From contig NZ_JAFEXF010000016.1 of NCBI RefSeq assembly GCF_016905445.1, positions 1-64,000 on the forward strand: DNA of 64,000 nucleotides, given 5' to 3'. Shown one piece after another: positions 12,591-22,149 of this stretch (its first letter is position 1; every line of letters starts with the position of its first letter). This stretch comes from Streptomyces sp. G44. Lineage in GTDB: Bacteria > Actinomycetota > Actinomycetes > Streptomycetales > Streptomycetaceae. Under the pieces are notes generated by a model, which did no database searches, was not told the DNA's origin, and saw only the letters and a program-made list of their open reading frames with translations. Made by a program: the position numbers and the translations under genes.

Positions 12591-13262
12591 GTGATCAGAA
12601 CCCTCGTCGCGGACGACCAGGCCGTCGTGCGCACCGGCTTCGTGAACCTCCTGGGCACGCAGGACGACATCCAGGTCGTCGCCGAGGCCGAGGACGGCGT
12701 CCGGGCCGTCCGCCTCGCCGCCGAGCACCGCCCCGACCTGGTCCTGCTCGACATCCGCATGCCGCACAAGAACGGCATCGAGGCGGCCCGCGAGATCCTC
12801 GCGGCGTCCGAGGGCGCGACGAAGGCGCTGATGCTGACGACGTTCGGCCTCGACGAGTACGTGTACGAGGCGCTGGCGGCAGGGGCCTCCGGGTTCCTGC
12901 TCAAGGACGCCACGTTCCCCGAACTCCTGCACGCGGTGCGGGTCGTGGCGGCGGGCAACGCCCTGCTGTCGCCCGAGATCACCAAGCGTCTCGTCGCCGA
13001 GTTCACGCGTCAGCGGGCGGCCGTGCCGCCGGTTCCCGCGGGTGGCGTCGACGGGCTGACCTCGCGTGAGGTGGAGGTGCTCGTCCTCATCGCGCAGGGC
13101 CTGTCGAACGCGGAGATCGCCGACCGCCTCACGATCACCGACCACACCGTGAAGACGCACATCAACCGCCTCTTCACCAAGATGGGGCTGCGCGACCGGG
13201 CGCAGGCGGTGATCCTCGCGTATGAGCGGGGGCTGGTGAGGGCCACGGCGGCGCGGGGCTGA
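12591..13262 (+). CDS. NarL/FixJ-family response regulator
   Basis: A 223-residue protein. The receiver domain spans ~1-120 (VADDQAVVRTG, phosphoacceptor in LLDIRMP, LKDA at the Lys position). A LuxR-type HTH spans ~155-215 (LTSREVEVLVLIAQGLSNAEIADRL). The GTG at 12591 was chosen because GAGGAGGAA lies about 11 nt upstream. An in-frame GTG at 12549 overlaps the kinase stop (GTGA) and would add 14 residues. It is the partner of the upstream kinase. Confidence 0.92.
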   Translation: MIRTLVADDQAVVRTGFVNLLGTQDDIQVVAEAEDGVRAVRLAAEHRPDLVLLDIRMPHKNGIEAAREILAASEGATKALMLTTFGLDEYVYEALAAGASGFLLKDATFPELLHAVRVVAAGNALLSPEITKRLVAEFTRQRAAVPPVPAGGVDGLTSREVEVLVLIAQGLSNAEIADRLTITDHTVKTHINRLFTKMGLRDRAQAVILAYERGLVRATAARG

Positions 13263-13280
13263 ACCGGGCGCGGGCCCGGT
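13263..13280. terminator. Short hairpin between convergent genes
   Basis: ACCGGG (13263-13268) and CCCGGT (13275-13280) flank a 6-nt loop in the 17-bp gap between the response-regulator stop and the stop of the convergent MDMPI gene. Confidence 0.45.
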
Positions 13281-14071
13281 CAGCCGAAGGTCGCCCGCTC
13301 CAGCCAGAAGTCGAGCAGCTCCCGCTCCCCGAGGACCTCCACGCGCCCGCTGTCCAGGGGGCGCCGCCGGTAGAAGGCGAGCAGCACCTCGGTGAGCGGG
13401 CCGCGCAGCGCGACCGTCGCCTTGGCGTGGCCGCGCCGCCAGGTGAAGCCGTCCTCGCCGAACTCGATGAGCCACTCGGCGTCCAGGCCGGGCGGCGCGT
13501 CGGTCGCGTGCAGGTGGATGCTGCGCCCGGCGCCCCTGAGTTCCGCGGCGCCGCTGCCGGGGTCGAGGCGCCGCAGGAGCAGCACGATGTCCAGCCACTC
13601 GTCGATCGCGTCGGCCGCTATGTCCGGCGCGATCTCGTAGTCGACCCCGGCGGTGATCGCCGCGTCCGCGCGGTGGACCGCCACCTCGTGCGTCATGCGC
13701 CGCGCCCAGAACCCCGCGGTGTGGTCGCCGCTCCACGACCAGGCCGACGCGTCGGCGCCCGCGGCGCGAAGGGTCTTCTCGGCGAGCGCGCCGGTCGAGG
13801 CCAGCCAGGCGTCGAGGGCCACCGGATCGTCGCCCTCGGGGCCCGCCGCGTGCGGAATGTCCTCGTCCGGGATGTCCCGCTCGGCGCGCGTGGCGACGAG
13901 CCGCTCGCTCCACCGCACCGCTCCGCCCGTGTGCCGCACGAGCTGCGACAGCGTCCAGTCGGGGCAGGTCGGCACGGTGGCGGAGAGGTCCGCTCCGGTC
14001 AGCGTGGCCCTCAGGAGGTCGATCTGCCGGGCGACTTCGTCGCAGTACCGGTCATGGCTCAGTGTCGTCAT
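13280..14071 (-). CDS. Maleylpyruvate-isomerase-family mycothiol-dependent protein
   Basis: A 263-residue protein of the MDMPI/DinB-like fold. The N-terminal helical bundle contains VPTCPDWTLSQLVRHTGGAVRW, with the metal-ligand His of the first helix pair. MTHEVAVHRADA holds the second pair of His ligands. The C-terminal domain (AELRGAGRSIHLHATD, RGHAKATVALRGP) is the SCP2-like MDMPI_C half. Family members use mycothiol for isomerisation or detoxification, and the substrate here is unknown. ATG 14071 was chosen because the fold begins directly. The upstream region carries 36-bp repeats. Confidence 0.8.
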   Translation of the reverse strand: MTTLSHDRYCDEVARQIDLLRATLTGADLSATVPTCPDWTLSQLVRHTGGAVRWSERLVATRAERDIPDEDIPHAAGPEGDDPVALDAWLASTGALAEKTLRAAGADASAWSWSGDHTAGFWARRMTHEVAVHRADAAITAGVDYEIAPDIAADAIDEWLDIVLLLRRLDPGSGAAELRGAGRSIHLHATDAPPGLDAEWLIEFGEDGFTWRRGHAKATVALRGPLTEVLLAFYRRRPLDSGRVEVLGERELLDFWLERATFG

Positions 14072-14190
14072 GGCGTGGACATTAGATCGACGCGCGTGCC
14101 GGCGGCACCGTATTTTCGGTGTGCCCCAGGGCGCTTCCGCTTCCGGTGGTACCGGGGACGCGTCCGGCCCGGCCAAGGACGCGCGCCCTG

Positions 14191-14297
14191 CACCGACTCA
14201 CGAACCGCTTACCGCACGGACTGCCCCACCGACTCACGCGCCGTTTACCGTACGGGCTACCCCACCGACTTGCGCACCGAGTCACGCACCTGACGCA
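14191..14297. repeat. 36-bp imperfect tandem repeats overlapping the 3' end of thiQ
   Basis: Units begin with CACCGACT at 14191, 14227 and 14263. Units 1 and 2 match at 30 of 36 positions, and the third is partial. The array starts between the MDMPI gene (start 14071) and the thiQ stop (14257) and runs into the last thiQ codons, so the C-terminal residues of ThiQ were probably shaped by the repeat. Confidence 0.7.
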
Positions 14298-15360
14298 CCG
14301 CGGACGCCCGCGTTCCGGACGTCGCCTCGGCGCTCCCGAGGACCACCACGTCCCCCGCGTCGAAGGCGACCCCTACCCGCTCGCCGACCTCGGGGGCCTG
14401 CCGCAGCGCGCACGCCGCCTCCAGTCGGGGCCCGTCGGCCGGTTGGAGGCGCACCGCGACGTGGGTGCCGCGGAAGGTGCGGGCCGTTACCGTGCAGGGC
14501 AACCCCTGCTCGACGGGGACGAGCCGCACCCCGGCCGGCCGCACCAGCAGCGCGCACCGTCCGGTGGGGGCGTCGCTCGGCACCGGGATCTTGCCCCACG
14601 CCGTGTCGGCCCGCTCGCCGGTGACCGTCGCCGGAACGACGTTCTCAAAGCCGAGGAACCGCGCGACGAACTCGTCCACCGGGCGCTGCCACACCTCAAG
14701 CGGCGTACCCGCCTGGGCGATCCGCCCCTCCCGCATCACGACGACCCGGTCGGCGAGCGCGAAGGCCTCGCCCTGGTCATGCGTGACGGCGAGCACGGTC
14801 GTGCCCAACTCGTCGAACAGTTCTCGCAGTTCGACGACGAGACGTTCGCGCAGGGAGCGGTCGAGCTGGCCCAGCGGCTCGTCGAGCATCAGCAGCCGGG
14901 GGCGGGGCGCGAGGGCGCGCGCCAGGGCGACCCGCTGCTGCTCACCACCGGACAGCGAGGCGACCGCCCGGCGCTGCGCCTTCGGCAGCCCGACGAGTTC
15001 CAGCAACTCGGCGACTCGGTCGGCCTGTTCGCCGCGCGACGCGCCGTGCATCCGCAGCCCGAAGGCGACGTTGCCGCCCACGTCACGCTGCGGGAAGAGC
15101 TGGTGGTCCTGGAACATCAGCCCGACGCCCCGCTTGTGCGCGGGCACGCCACGCTGGTCGCGTCCGTCCAGCTCGACCCGCCCCGCGTCGAGCGACTGGA
15201 GCCCGGCGACCGCCCGCAGCAGCGTCGACTTGCCGCTGCCGCTCGGCCCGAGCACACAGACGATCTCGTGTGCGGCGACCTCCAGGTCCACGGCGTCGAG
15301 CACGGCCCGCGCCCCGAACCGCACGGTCGCCTCACGCAGGCTCAGCAAGGCGGTCGTCAT
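14257..15360 (-). CDS. thiQ: Thiamine ABC transporter, ATP-binding protein
   Basis: A 367-residue ABC ATPase. Walker A is GPSGSGKST (~37-45), the Q-loop is MFQDHQLFPQ, the signature is LSGGEQQRVALARAL, Walker B is LLMLDEP, and the switch His is in VTHDQ. The last ~130 residues form a TOBE-like regulatory extension, making it longer than enteric ThiQ (~230 aa). Its ATG shares one base with the thiP stop (TGATG). The TPP riboswitch ahead of thiB supports thiamine or a thiamine precursor as substrate. The final residues fall in a tandem repeat. Function is by context and family, and iron-type ABC ATPases look alike. Confidence 0.88.
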   Translation of the reverse strand: MTTALLSLREATVRFGARAVLDAVDLEVAAHEIVCVLGPSGSGKSTLLRAVAGLQSLDAGRVELDGRDQRGVPAHKRGVGLMFQDHQLFPQRDVGGNVAFGLRMHGASRGEQADRVAELLELVGLPKAQRRAVASLSGGEQQRVALARALAPRPRLLMLDEPLGQLDRSLRERLVVELRELFDELGTTVLAVTHDQGEAFALADRVVVMREGRIAQAGTPLEVWQRPVDEFVARFLGFENVVPATVTGERADTAWGKIPVPSDAPTGRCALLVRPAGVRLVPVEQGLPCTVTARTFRGTHVAVRLQPADGPRLEAACALRQAPEVGERVGVAFDAGDVVVLGSAEATSGTRASAVRQVRDSVRKSVG

Positions 15361-17039
15361 CAGAACTCTCCCGAAGTGCGCTCGGTACGGATGCGTTCCA
15401 GAAGCAGCAGCGACACCGCGCACACCACCATCAGGATGGTCGACAGGGCCATCGCCTGGCCGTAGTTGAGGTCCCCGGCCCGCCCGAGCAGCCGCGCCAC
15501 GGCCACCGGCAGCGTCGGGTTGTCGGGCCGCGCGATGAAGACGGTCGCCCCGAACTCGCCGAGCGACACCGCGAAGGCGAACCCGGCGGCGATCAGCAGC
15601 GCCCGCCGCACCATCGGCAGGTCCACCTCCCGCCAGGCCCGCAGCGGCGACGCCCCGAGCACGGCCGCCGCTTCCCGGAGCCGTCCGTCCACCGCGCGCA
15701 GGACGGGCAGCATGGTGCGGACGACGAAGGGCACGCCGACCAGGGCCTGGGCGAGCGGCACCAGGATCCAGGAGGCCCGCAGATCCAGCGGCGGCTCGTC
15801 CAGCGCGATCAGGAACCCGAAGCCGACGGTCACCGCCGACACCCCGAGCGGCAGCATCAGCAACGCGTCGAAGCCGCGTACGAGACGGCCGGCTCTCCGC
15901 GTCAGCGCGGCCGCCGCGAGCCCGCCGATGACGACCGCGATACCGGTGGCCACCACCGCGTACCGGAGCGAATTCCAGACCGCCTCGATCGGCGGCACGA
16001 GGAAGGCGCCGCCCTCCGCCGAGGTCAGCTCCCTGTAGTACGCCACTCCCAAGCCGTCGGGGCCCGCGAAGGACCGCTGGACCAGCACCCCGAGCGGCAG
16101 CAGGATCAGCACGGCGACCGTGGCCACGACCAGGCCGAGCAGCGCCCACTGCCCGGCGCCGCGCGGACGCCGGGCCACGCCCGCCGCGTCGACCAGCTTC
16201 AGCGCGCTCTCGCGCCGCCGCACGGTCCAGGCGTGGATCGCGAGGATGAGCCCGACCGCCGCGAACTGCACGAGGGTCAGGACGGCGGCCGTGGGCAGGT
16301 CGAGCAGTTGCGCGGTCTGCCGGTAGATCTCCACTTCGAGCGTCGAGTACGCGGGTCCGCCGAGGATCTGCACGATGCCGAAGGAGGTGAAGGTGAAGAG
16401 GAAGACCATGAGGGCGGCGGCCGCGACCGCCGGTCCGAGGGCGGGCAGCGTCACCGTCCGCCAGGCCGTCCAGCGCGAGGCGCCGAGCATCCGCGCGGCC
16501 TCCTCCTGGCGCGGGTCGAGCTGCGCCCAGAGCCCGCCGACGGTGCGGACGACGACCGCGTAGTTGAAGAACACGTGCGCGAGCAGGATCGCCCACACAG
16601 TGGTGTCCAGGCGTACGCCCACCAGCTCGTCCAGCAGCCCGCCACGGCCGAGCAGCGCGAGGAAGGCCGTACCGACGACGACGGTGGGCAGCACGAACGG
16701 CACGGTGACGACGGCCCGCAGCACCCGCTTGCCCGGGAAGGCGAAGCGCGCGAAGACATACGCACCGGGGAGGGCGATCAGCAGCGTGAGCGCGGTCGAC
16801 GCGAGCGCCTGCCAGGTGGTGAACCAGAGCACGTGCCGGATGTCGGACTGCCCGAGCACCTCGGTGATCCGCGCGAACCGCCAGACGCCGTCGACGTGCA
16901 GTCCGCGCGCGACGATCGCCGTGACCGGGTAGGCGAAGAAGAGCGCGAAGAACGCGACGGGCACGGCCAGCAGACCGAGCCGCGCCGCGCTCCCGCGGCC
17001 GAAACCCGCCCGGAAGCGGGGTTTCGTCACGTGCTTCAC
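15360..17039 (-). CDS. thiP: Thiamine ABC transporter, fused double permease
   Basis: About 559 residues with two BPD-transp-1 domains in tandem. The first has its EAA loop at EEAARMLGASRWTAWRTVTLP (~195) and the second at REAAAVLGASPLRAWREVDLP (~480). There are about 12 membrane helices in all. This fused form is typical of ThiP. The start was set at GTG 17039, which overlaps the thiB stop (GTGA, 17036-17039). A second GTG lies three codons on. It partners ThiB and ThiQ. Confidence 0.88.
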   Translation of the reverse strand: MKHVTKPRFRAGFGRGSAARLGLLAVPVAFFALFFAYPVTAIVARGLHVDGVWRFARITEVLGQSDIRHVLWFTTWQALASTALTLLIALPGAYVFARFAFPGKRVLRAVVTVPFVLPTVVVGTAFLALLGRGGLLDELVGVRLDTTVWAILLAHVFFNYAVVVRTVGGLWAQLDPRQEEAARMLGASRWTAWRTVTLPALGPAVAAAALMVFLFTFTSFGIVQILGGPAYSTLEVEIYRQTAQLLDLPTAAVLTLVQFAAVGLILAIHAWTVRRRESALKLVDAAGVARRPRGAGQWALLGLVVATVAVLILLPLGVLVQRSFAGPDGLGVAYYRELTSAEGGAFLVPPIEAVWNSLRYAVVATGIAVVIGGLAAAALTRRAGRLVRGFDALLMLPLGVSAVTVGFGFLIALDEPPLDLRASWILVPLAQALVGVPFVVRTMLPVLRAVDGRLREAAAVLGASPLRAWREVDLPMVRRALLIAAGFAFAVSLGEFGATVFIARPDNPTLPVAVARLLGRAGDLNYGQAMALSTILMVVCAVSLLLLERIRTERTSGEF

Positions 17040-18121
17040 TTCAGGACGAGCGAGGTCCACGACTTGATCCAGGGCTCGCGGTTGTCGGCGATCTTCTTCG
17101 GGTCCATGGTCTGCGGCTTGTCGACCGTCACGCCGTGCTGCGTGAACAGCTCGGGCAGCTCGACGCCCTCACGCACCGGGTTCACGAACATGTTCAGCGG
17201 CATGTCCGCCTGGAACTCCTCGCTCGCCAGGAAGTCCAGGAGCGCCTTGCCGCCCTTCGGGTTCCCGGCGCCGCTGAGCAGGCCCGCGTACTCGACCTGG
17301 CGGAAGCAGGTGCCGGTCGCCACGCCGGTCGGCGCCTCCTTGGGCCGCGGCTCGCCGTAGAGCACCTCGACGGGCGGTGACGAGGCGTAGGAGACGACGA
17401 GCGGCCGGTCGCCCTTGGCCTTCTTGCCGCCGGCGGACCCGGAGAACTCCTCGTTGTAGGCCTGCTCCCAGCCGTCGACCACCTTCACGCCGTTGGCCCT
17501 GAGTTCCTTCCAGTAGCTCTCCCAGCCCTTGTCGCCGTACTTCGCTGCGGTGCCGAGCAGGAAGCCGAGTCCGGGCGAGGAGGTCGAGGCGTTCTCGGTG
17601 ACCAGCAGGTTCTTGTAGGCGGGCTTGGTGAGGTCCTCGAAGGACTTCGGTGGCGCGAGCTTCTTGTCGGCGAAATACTTCTTGTCGTAGTTGACGCAGA
17701 TGTCACCGCTGTCGATGGGCGTCACGCGGTGCTTGCCCTGGTCGACGCGGTACTCCGGCTTGATCTTGTCGGCGCCCTTGGCCTCGTACGACTGGAAGAG
17801 GCCGTTGTCGAGCGCCCGCGACAGCAGCGTGTTGTCGACGCCGAAGAAGACGTCGCCCTGCGGGTTGTCCTTGGAGAGGATCGCCTTGTTGACGGCGGCG
17901 CCCGCGTCCCCGTCCTTGAGGACCTCGACCTTGTACCCGGACCGCTTCTCGAAGTCCTTCAGCACGTCCTTGGAGACGTTGAAGGAGTCATGACTGACGA
18001 GGGTGACGGTCTTGGAGTCCGCCTCGGTGGAATCGCCGTCGGAGCCGCCGCACGCGGAGAGCGCGACGAGCCCGATGCCCACCGCGACGGCGGTGAACGT
18101 GGTCTTCTTGGTGGTGCTCAC
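17036..18121 (-). CDS. thiB: Thiamine-binding lipoprotein of the ABC transporter
   Basis: A 361-residue lipoprotein. The Lys-rich N-terminus is followed by a hydrophobic stretch and the lipobox LSAC (Cys ~24), so it is anchored on the outer face of the membrane. The mature part is a cluster-D/iron-type solute-binding fold with VTLVSHDSFNVSKDVLKDFE at the start, GDVFFGVDNTLLS, and SYASSPPVEVLY, all characteristic of ThiB. The GTG at 18121 has an excellent AGGAGG about 8 nt upstream. It is the first gene of thiBPQ, directly behind a TPP riboswitch. The ligand may be thiamine or a phosphorylated or degraded form. Confidence 0.92.
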   Translation of the reverse strand: MSTTKKTTFTAVAVGIGLVALSACGGSDGDSTEADSKTVTLVSHDSFNVSKDVLKDFEKRSGYKVEVLKDGDAGAAVNKAILSKDNPQGDVFFGVDNTLLSRALDNGLFQSYEAKGADKIKPEYRVDQGKHRVTPIDSGDICVNYDKKYFADKKLAPPKSFEDLTKPAYKNLLVTENASTSSPGLGFLLGTAAKYGDKGWESYWKELRANGVKVVDGWEQAYNEEFSGSAGGKKAKGDRPLVVSYASSPPVEVLYGEPRPKEAPTGVATGTCFRQVEYAGLLSGAGNPKGGKALLDFLASEEFQADMPLNMFVNPVREGVELPELFTQHGVTVDKPQTMDPKKIADNREPWIKSWTSLVLK

Positions 18122-18202
18122 TGACTTGTCCTCCTGGGTGTCCAGGAAGAGACGCGGCCCCGCCCGCCGGCCAGAGGCCTGCGGGCAGGGCGCAACAGCT
18201 TG

Positions 18203-18309
18203 AGTCATGCCCGAACTTCCTACCCGGAATGACCCGGGCGAGGTTCAGAGGGTCTGCGGCCCACCTGTCCAAGGTGCCGCACTCTCAGCGCTGTGGCGCT
18301 CCCCTGTCG
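18203..18309 (-). ncRNA. TPP riboswitch (THI element)
   Basis: Read on the minus strand, the region contains all conserved THI-box parts in order: ACAGGGGAGC, then GCTGAGAGTGCGG, then CAGACCCTCTGAACCT, and finally CCGGGTAGGAAGTTCGGG closing P1. It lies about 80 nt upstream of the thiB ribosome site. High TPP should fold the aptamer and lower thiBPQ expression, probably by hiding the ribosome site, since no clear intrinsic terminator follows. The aptamer starts only ~30 nt after the rlmN stop, so the promoter must overlap the end of rlmN, or transcription reads through. Confidence 0.93.
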
Positions 18310-18339
18310 GAATATGCAGATGTGTGTACGACGGCCAGA

Positions 18340-19446
18340 CTACCTCTCGGCCGCGGCGAGCTGACCGCACGCCCCGTCGATCTCCTGACCCCGGGTGTCG
18401 CGGATCGTGACCGGTACGCCATGGGCGGCGATGGCCTCCACGAACGCCTTCTCGTCCTCGGGCCGCGACGCCGTCCACTTCGAGCCCGGCGTGGGGTTCA
18501 GCGGGATCAGGTTCACGTGCACCGGCTTGCCCTTGAGCAGCCGGCCGAGGCGGTCACCGCGCCACGCGTGGTCGTTGATGTCGCGGATCAGCGCGTACTC
18601 GATGGAGAGGCGGCGCCCCGACTTGGCCGCGTACTCCCAGCCGGCGTCGAGCACCTCCCGCACCTTCCACTTGGTGTTGACCGGCACGAGGGTGTCGCGC
18701 AGGTCGTCGTCCGGGGCGTGCAGCGAGATCGCCAGGCGGCACTTGAAGCCCTCGTCGGAGAACCGGTGGATGGCGGGCACGAGCCCCACCGTCGACACCG
18801 TGATCCCGCGCTGCGAGAGCCCGAGGCCGTCCGGCTCCGGGTCGGTGAGGCGGCGGATGGCGCCGGTCACGCGGTTGTAGTTGGCCAGCGGCTCGCCCAT
18901 GCCCATGAAGACGATGTTGGACAGGCGGGCGGGCCCGCCGGGGATCTCGCCGTCGCGCAGCGCGCGCATGCCGTCGACGATCTGGTGCACGATCTCGCCC
19001 GTCGACAGGTTCCGGTCGAGGCCGGCCTGGCCGGTGGCACAGAACGGGCAGTTCATGCCGCAGCCCGCCTGGGAGCTGATGCACATGGTGACCCGGTCGG
19101 GGTAGCGCATGAGCACCGACTCGACGAGCGTCCCGTCGAAGAGGCGCCAGAGCGTCTTGCGGGTGGTGTCGTCGTCACAGCTGATGTGCCGCACGACGGA
19201 CATCAGGTCGGGCAGCAGGGCCTCACGGAGCTTGTCGCGCGCACCGGCGGGGATGTCGGTCCACTCGGCCGGGTCGTGGGTGTACCGCGCGAAGTAGTGC
19301 TGCGAGAGCTGCTTGGCGCGGAACGGCTTCTCGCCGATGGCGGCGACGGCCTCCTTGCGCTCGGCGGGCGTGAGGTCGGCGAGGTGCCGCGGGGGCTTCT
19401 TGGCTCCGCGGGGCGCGACGAAGGTGAGTTCTCCGGGTACAGGCAT
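18340..19446 (-). CDS. rlmN: Dual-specificity 23S rRNA/tRNA adenine-C2 methyltransferase RlmN
   Basis: A 368-residue radical-SAM methylase. The cluster motif CGMNCPFC (CxxxCxxC) lies near residue 130. The second catalytic Cys lies in the C-terminal [26 protein letters not shown] is the SAM-binding stretch. It methylates A2503 of 23S rRNA and A37 of some tRNAs. The length is typical. It follows cdsA by 96 bp on the same strand. Confidence 0.95.
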   Translation of the reverse strand: MPVPGELTFVAPRGAKKPPRHLADLTPAERKEAVAAIGEKPFRAKQLSQHYFARYTHDPAEWTDIPAGARDKLREALLPDLMSVVRHISCDDDTTRKTLWRLFDGTLVESVLMRYPDRVTMCISSQAGCGMNCPFCATGQAGLDRNLSTGEIVHQIVDGMRALRDGEIPGGPARLSNIVFMGMGEPLANYNRVTGAIRRLTDPEPDGLGLSQRGITVSTVGLVPAIHRFSDEGFKCRLAISLHAPDDDLRDTLVPVNTKWKVREVLDAGWEYAAKSGRRLSIEYALIRDINDHAWRGDRLGRLLKGKPVHVNLIPLNPTPGSKWTASRPEDEKAFVEAIAAHGVPVTIRDTRGQEIDGACGQLAAAER

Positions 19447-19542
19447 GGTTCATCCAGTGTCGCAGACATACGACAAGGGGCCCGCCGCCCTGTGGACAAC
19501 GAGCCCCTCACGTACATTGACGCAGGTCAGGCCATGTGAGCG

Positions 19543-20589
19543 TCAGCCGGAACCCACGAAGGCCACCAGCAGGAGCCACACCACCGGCGCCGTCGGCAGC
19601 AGGGAGTCCAGGCGGTCCATGATGCCGCCGTGCCCCGGCAGCAGCGTGCCCATGTCCTTGATGCCGAGATCCCGCTTGATCATCGACTCGCCGAGGTCGC
19701 CGAGCGTGGCGCTCGCGGCGACCGCGAGGCCGATGAGCAGCCCCTGCCACCACGTCCCGCCGTCGATCAGGAACTCCATGCACAGCGCGCCCGCCGCCAT
19801 GGCGAACGCCACCGCGCCGAGCAGGCCCTCACGCGTCTTGCCGGGGCTGATGCGCGGCGCCAGCTTGTGCTTGCCGAAGCGCCAGCCGACCGCGTACGCC
19901 CCGGTGTCGCTGACCACGGTCAGCAGCAGGAACGTCAGCACCCGCCACGCCCCGTCGTCCGCGGTGAGCATCAGCGCCACGAACGTCGCGAGGAAGGGGA
20001 CGTAGAAGGCCGCGAAGACCCCCGCCGTGACGTCCTTCAGATAGCCCTCGGGAGGCTCCGTCATGCGCCAGACCAGGACGGCGAGCGCGGTGAGCGCCAT
20101 CGCCACCCAGGCGCCCTCGGGGCCCCGGACGTACCCGGCGACGACCATCGCCGCGCCGCCCACCGCGAGCGGCACCAGCGGCGCCTTGATGGCCTTGCGC
20201 TCCTCCAGGCGGGAGGTGAGCTCCCAGAGGCCGACCACGACGGCGACCGCTATCACGCCGATGAAGACGGCCTTCACGATGAACAGCGACGCGATGATCA
20301 CCGCGCCGAGGCCCACACCGACTCCTATGGCCGCACCGAGATCACGGCCCGCGCTCTTCTTCGGCGCTGGCTGCGGCGCTGCCGGGGCGGGCTGGGGTGC
20401 GCTGGGCATGGGCTCCTGCGGGGGCGCGGGGGTGTCGGGCACGATGGGCATCGGCTGCGTCGCGGACGGCAGCAGCGCGTCCTGCGCATCGTACGCGGGA
20501 CCTGCCGGGGGCGCCCCCCGACCAGACCCCTGGTCGGGCGGCACCCAGTACCCGGCTGTGGGCCGCGCCCCCCAGGAAGAGTCGTTCAC
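19543..20589 (-). CDS. cdsA: Phosphatidate cytidylyltransferase CdsA
   Basis: A 348-residue membrane protein that makes CDP-diacylglycerol for phospholipid synthesis. The first ~85 residues are a Pro/Ala-rich cytosolic tail typical of actinomycetes. About eight membrane helices follow. The family signature is SDTGAYAVGWRFGKHKLAPRISPGK, with the end-motif KRDLGIKDMGTLLPGHGGIMDRLDS. The GTG at 20589 has CAGGA upstream. It lies 31 bp after frr. Confidence 0.94.
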   Translation of the reverse strand: MNDSSWGARPTAGYWVPPDQGSGRGAPPAGPAYDAQDALLPSATQPMPIVPDTPAPPQEPMPSAPQPAPAAPQPAPKKSAGRDLGAAIGVGVGLGAVIIASLFIVKAVFIGVIAVAVVVGLWELTSRLEERKAIKAPLVPLAVGGAAMVVAGYVRGPEGAWVAMALTALAVLVWRMTEPPEGYLKDVTAGVFAAFYVPFLATFVALMLTADDGAWRVLTFLLLTVVSDTGAYAVGWRFGKHKLAPRISPGKTREGLLGAVAFAMAAGALCMEFLIDGGTWWQGLLIGLAVAASATLGDLGESMIKRDLGIKDMGTLLPGHGGIMDRLDSLLPTAPVVWLLLVAFVGSG

Positions 20590-20620
20590 GGATCGGTTTC
20601 CTGATTCCTCGGACCGGGCC

Positions 20621-21178
20621 TCAGACTTCGAGCAGCTCGGCTTCCTTGTGCTTGAGCAGCTCGTCCACCTGGGTGACGTACTTCGTGGTGGTGTCGTCGA
20701 GCTCCTTCTCCGCGCGGCGGCCCTCGTCCTCACCGATGTCGCCGTCCTTGACGGCTTTGTCGATGAGTTCCTTGGCCTTGCGGCGGATGGAGCGGATCGA
20801 GATCTTGGAGTCCTCGGCCTTGGTCTTGGCGACCTTGATGAACTCCTTGCGACGGTCCTGCGTCAGCTCGGGGAAGGTCACCCGGATGATGTTGCCGTCG
20901 TTGCTCGGGTTGACGCCGAGGTCGGAGTCGCGGATGGCCTGCTCGATGTTGCGCAGCGCGCTCTTGTCGAACGGGGTCACCACGGCCATCCTCGGCTCGG
21001 GCACCGAGAACGAGGCCAGCTGGTTGATCGGCGTCAGCGCGCCGTAGTAGTCCGCCACGATCTTGTTGAACATCGCCGGGTGCGCACGGCCGGTGCGGAT
21101 CGCGGCGAAGTCCTCCTTGGCGACCACGACGGCCTTCTCCATCTTCTCCTCGGCCTCGAGGAGGGTCTCTTCGATCAC
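20621..21178 (-). CDS. frr: Ribosome recycling factor
   Basis: 185 residues, the standard RRF length. The signature blocks [17 protein letters not shown] and [12 protein letters not shown] are both present, with the three-helix bundle and the inserted beta-rich domain. The protein splits post-termination ribosomes together with EF-G. GTG 21178 ([13 protein letters not shown]) was chosen because it gives the standard length and has AGGAG upstream. A second GTG immediately precedes it. It follows pyrH with a strong hairpin between them. Confidence 0.96.
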   Translation of the reverse strand: MIEETLLEAEEKMEKAVVVAKEDFAAIRTGRAHPAMFNKIVADYYGALTPINQLASFSVPEPRMAVVTPFDKSALRNIEQAIRDSDLGVNPSNDGNIIRVTFPELTQDRRKEFIKVAKTKAEDSKISIRSIRRKAKELIDKAVKDGDIGEDEGRRAEKELDDTTTKYVTQVDELLKHKEAELLEV

Positions 21179-21283
21179 CACTTGCTCCTGCGTGTCTTGA
21201 GTAGGCCCGGCTAGCACGGGGCGGCCGGCTGCGTCGCGTGTCTTTCCTGCACGGTGTCCGACCGGCAGGGCTTTGTCCATCCC

Positions 21284-21314
21284 CTCAAGGGGCGTCTCGC
21301 GCGCGCCCCTTGAG
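21284..21314 (-). terminator. Hairpin between pyrH and frr
   Basis: A perfect 11-bp stem, CTCAAGGGGCG (21284-21294) and CGCCCCTTGAG (21304-21314), with a 9-nt loop. There is no T-tract after it, so it may only attenuate, or it may protect RNA ends. Confidence 0.55.
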
Positions 21315-21348
21315 TCGGGCTCAGATCCCTGGGCCCAAGGCCCTGAGG

Positions 21349-22110
21349 TCAGTCCCGGCTTCCCTGGTCGCCCACGAGTGTGCCGATCTTCTCACCCTTG
21401 ACGGCCCGGGCGATATTGCCTTCGGAGAGCAGCTCGAAGACGAGGATGGGCAGCTTGTTGTCCCGGCACAGCGTGATCGCGGTCATGTCGGCGACCTTGA
21501 GGTCGCGGGTGATGACCTCGCCGTAGCCGAGCGCGTCGAACTTCACCGCGTCGGGGTTGGTCTTCGGGTCGGAGTCATAGACGCCATCCACGCCGTTCTT
21601 GCCCATGAGCAGCGCCTCGGCGTCGATCTCCAGGGCGCGCTGGGCGGCGGTGGTGTCGGTGGAGAAGTACGGCATGCCCATACCGGCACCGAAGATGACC
21701 ACACGGCCCTTCTCCAGGTGGCGCACGGCGCGCAGCGGGATGTACGGCTCGGCGACCTGGCCCATGGTGATGGCGGTCTGGACGCGGCAGTCGATGCCCT
21801 CCTTCTCCAGGAAGTCCTGGAGGGCGAGGCAGTTCATGACCGTGCCGAGCATGCCCATGTAGTCCGAGCGGGCGCGGTCCATGCCGCGCTGCTGGAGCTC
21901 GGCGCCGCGGAAGAAGTTGCCGCCGCCGATGACGACGGCGATCTGGGCGCCGTCGCGGACCACGGCCGCGATCTCCCGGGCGATGGCGTGCACCACGTCG
22001 GGATCGACCCCGAGGCCGCCTCCACCGGCGAACGCCTCACCGGAGAGCTTCAGCAGGAAGCGTCCGGCAACTTTGCCGTCGTCACTCTTCGAGTCGGCCT
22101 TGGTGGTCAT
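21349..22110 (-). CDS. pyrH: UMP kinase
   Basis: A 253-residue amino-acid-kinase-fold enzyme that phosphorylates UMP to [14 protein letters not shown] is the Lys/Gly phosphate loop, [13 protein letters not shown] the UMP/ATP glycine loop, and [17 protein letters not shown] the nucleotide-binding segment. The C-terminal [10 protein letters not shown] is typical. ATG 22110 has GAGAA upstream and gives a short Lys/Asp-rich tail before the fold. It is separated from tsf by a strong hairpin. Confidence 0.96.
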   Translation of the reverse strand: MTTKADSKSDDGKVAGRFLLKLSGEAFAGGGGLGVDPDVVHAIAREIAAVVRDGAQIAVVIGGGNFFRGAELQQRGMDRARSDYMGMLGTVMNCLALQDFLEKEGIDCRVQTAITMGQVAEPYIPLRAVRHLEKGRVVIFGAGMGMPYFSTDTTAAQRALEIDAEALLMGKNGVDGVYDSDPKTNPDAVKFDALGYGEVITRDLKVADMTAITLCRDNKLPILVFELLSEGNIARAVKGEKIGTLVGDQGSRD

Positions 22111-22149
22111 GGTGTTCTCGCTTCTCTTACTTGACACACATACGAAGAA

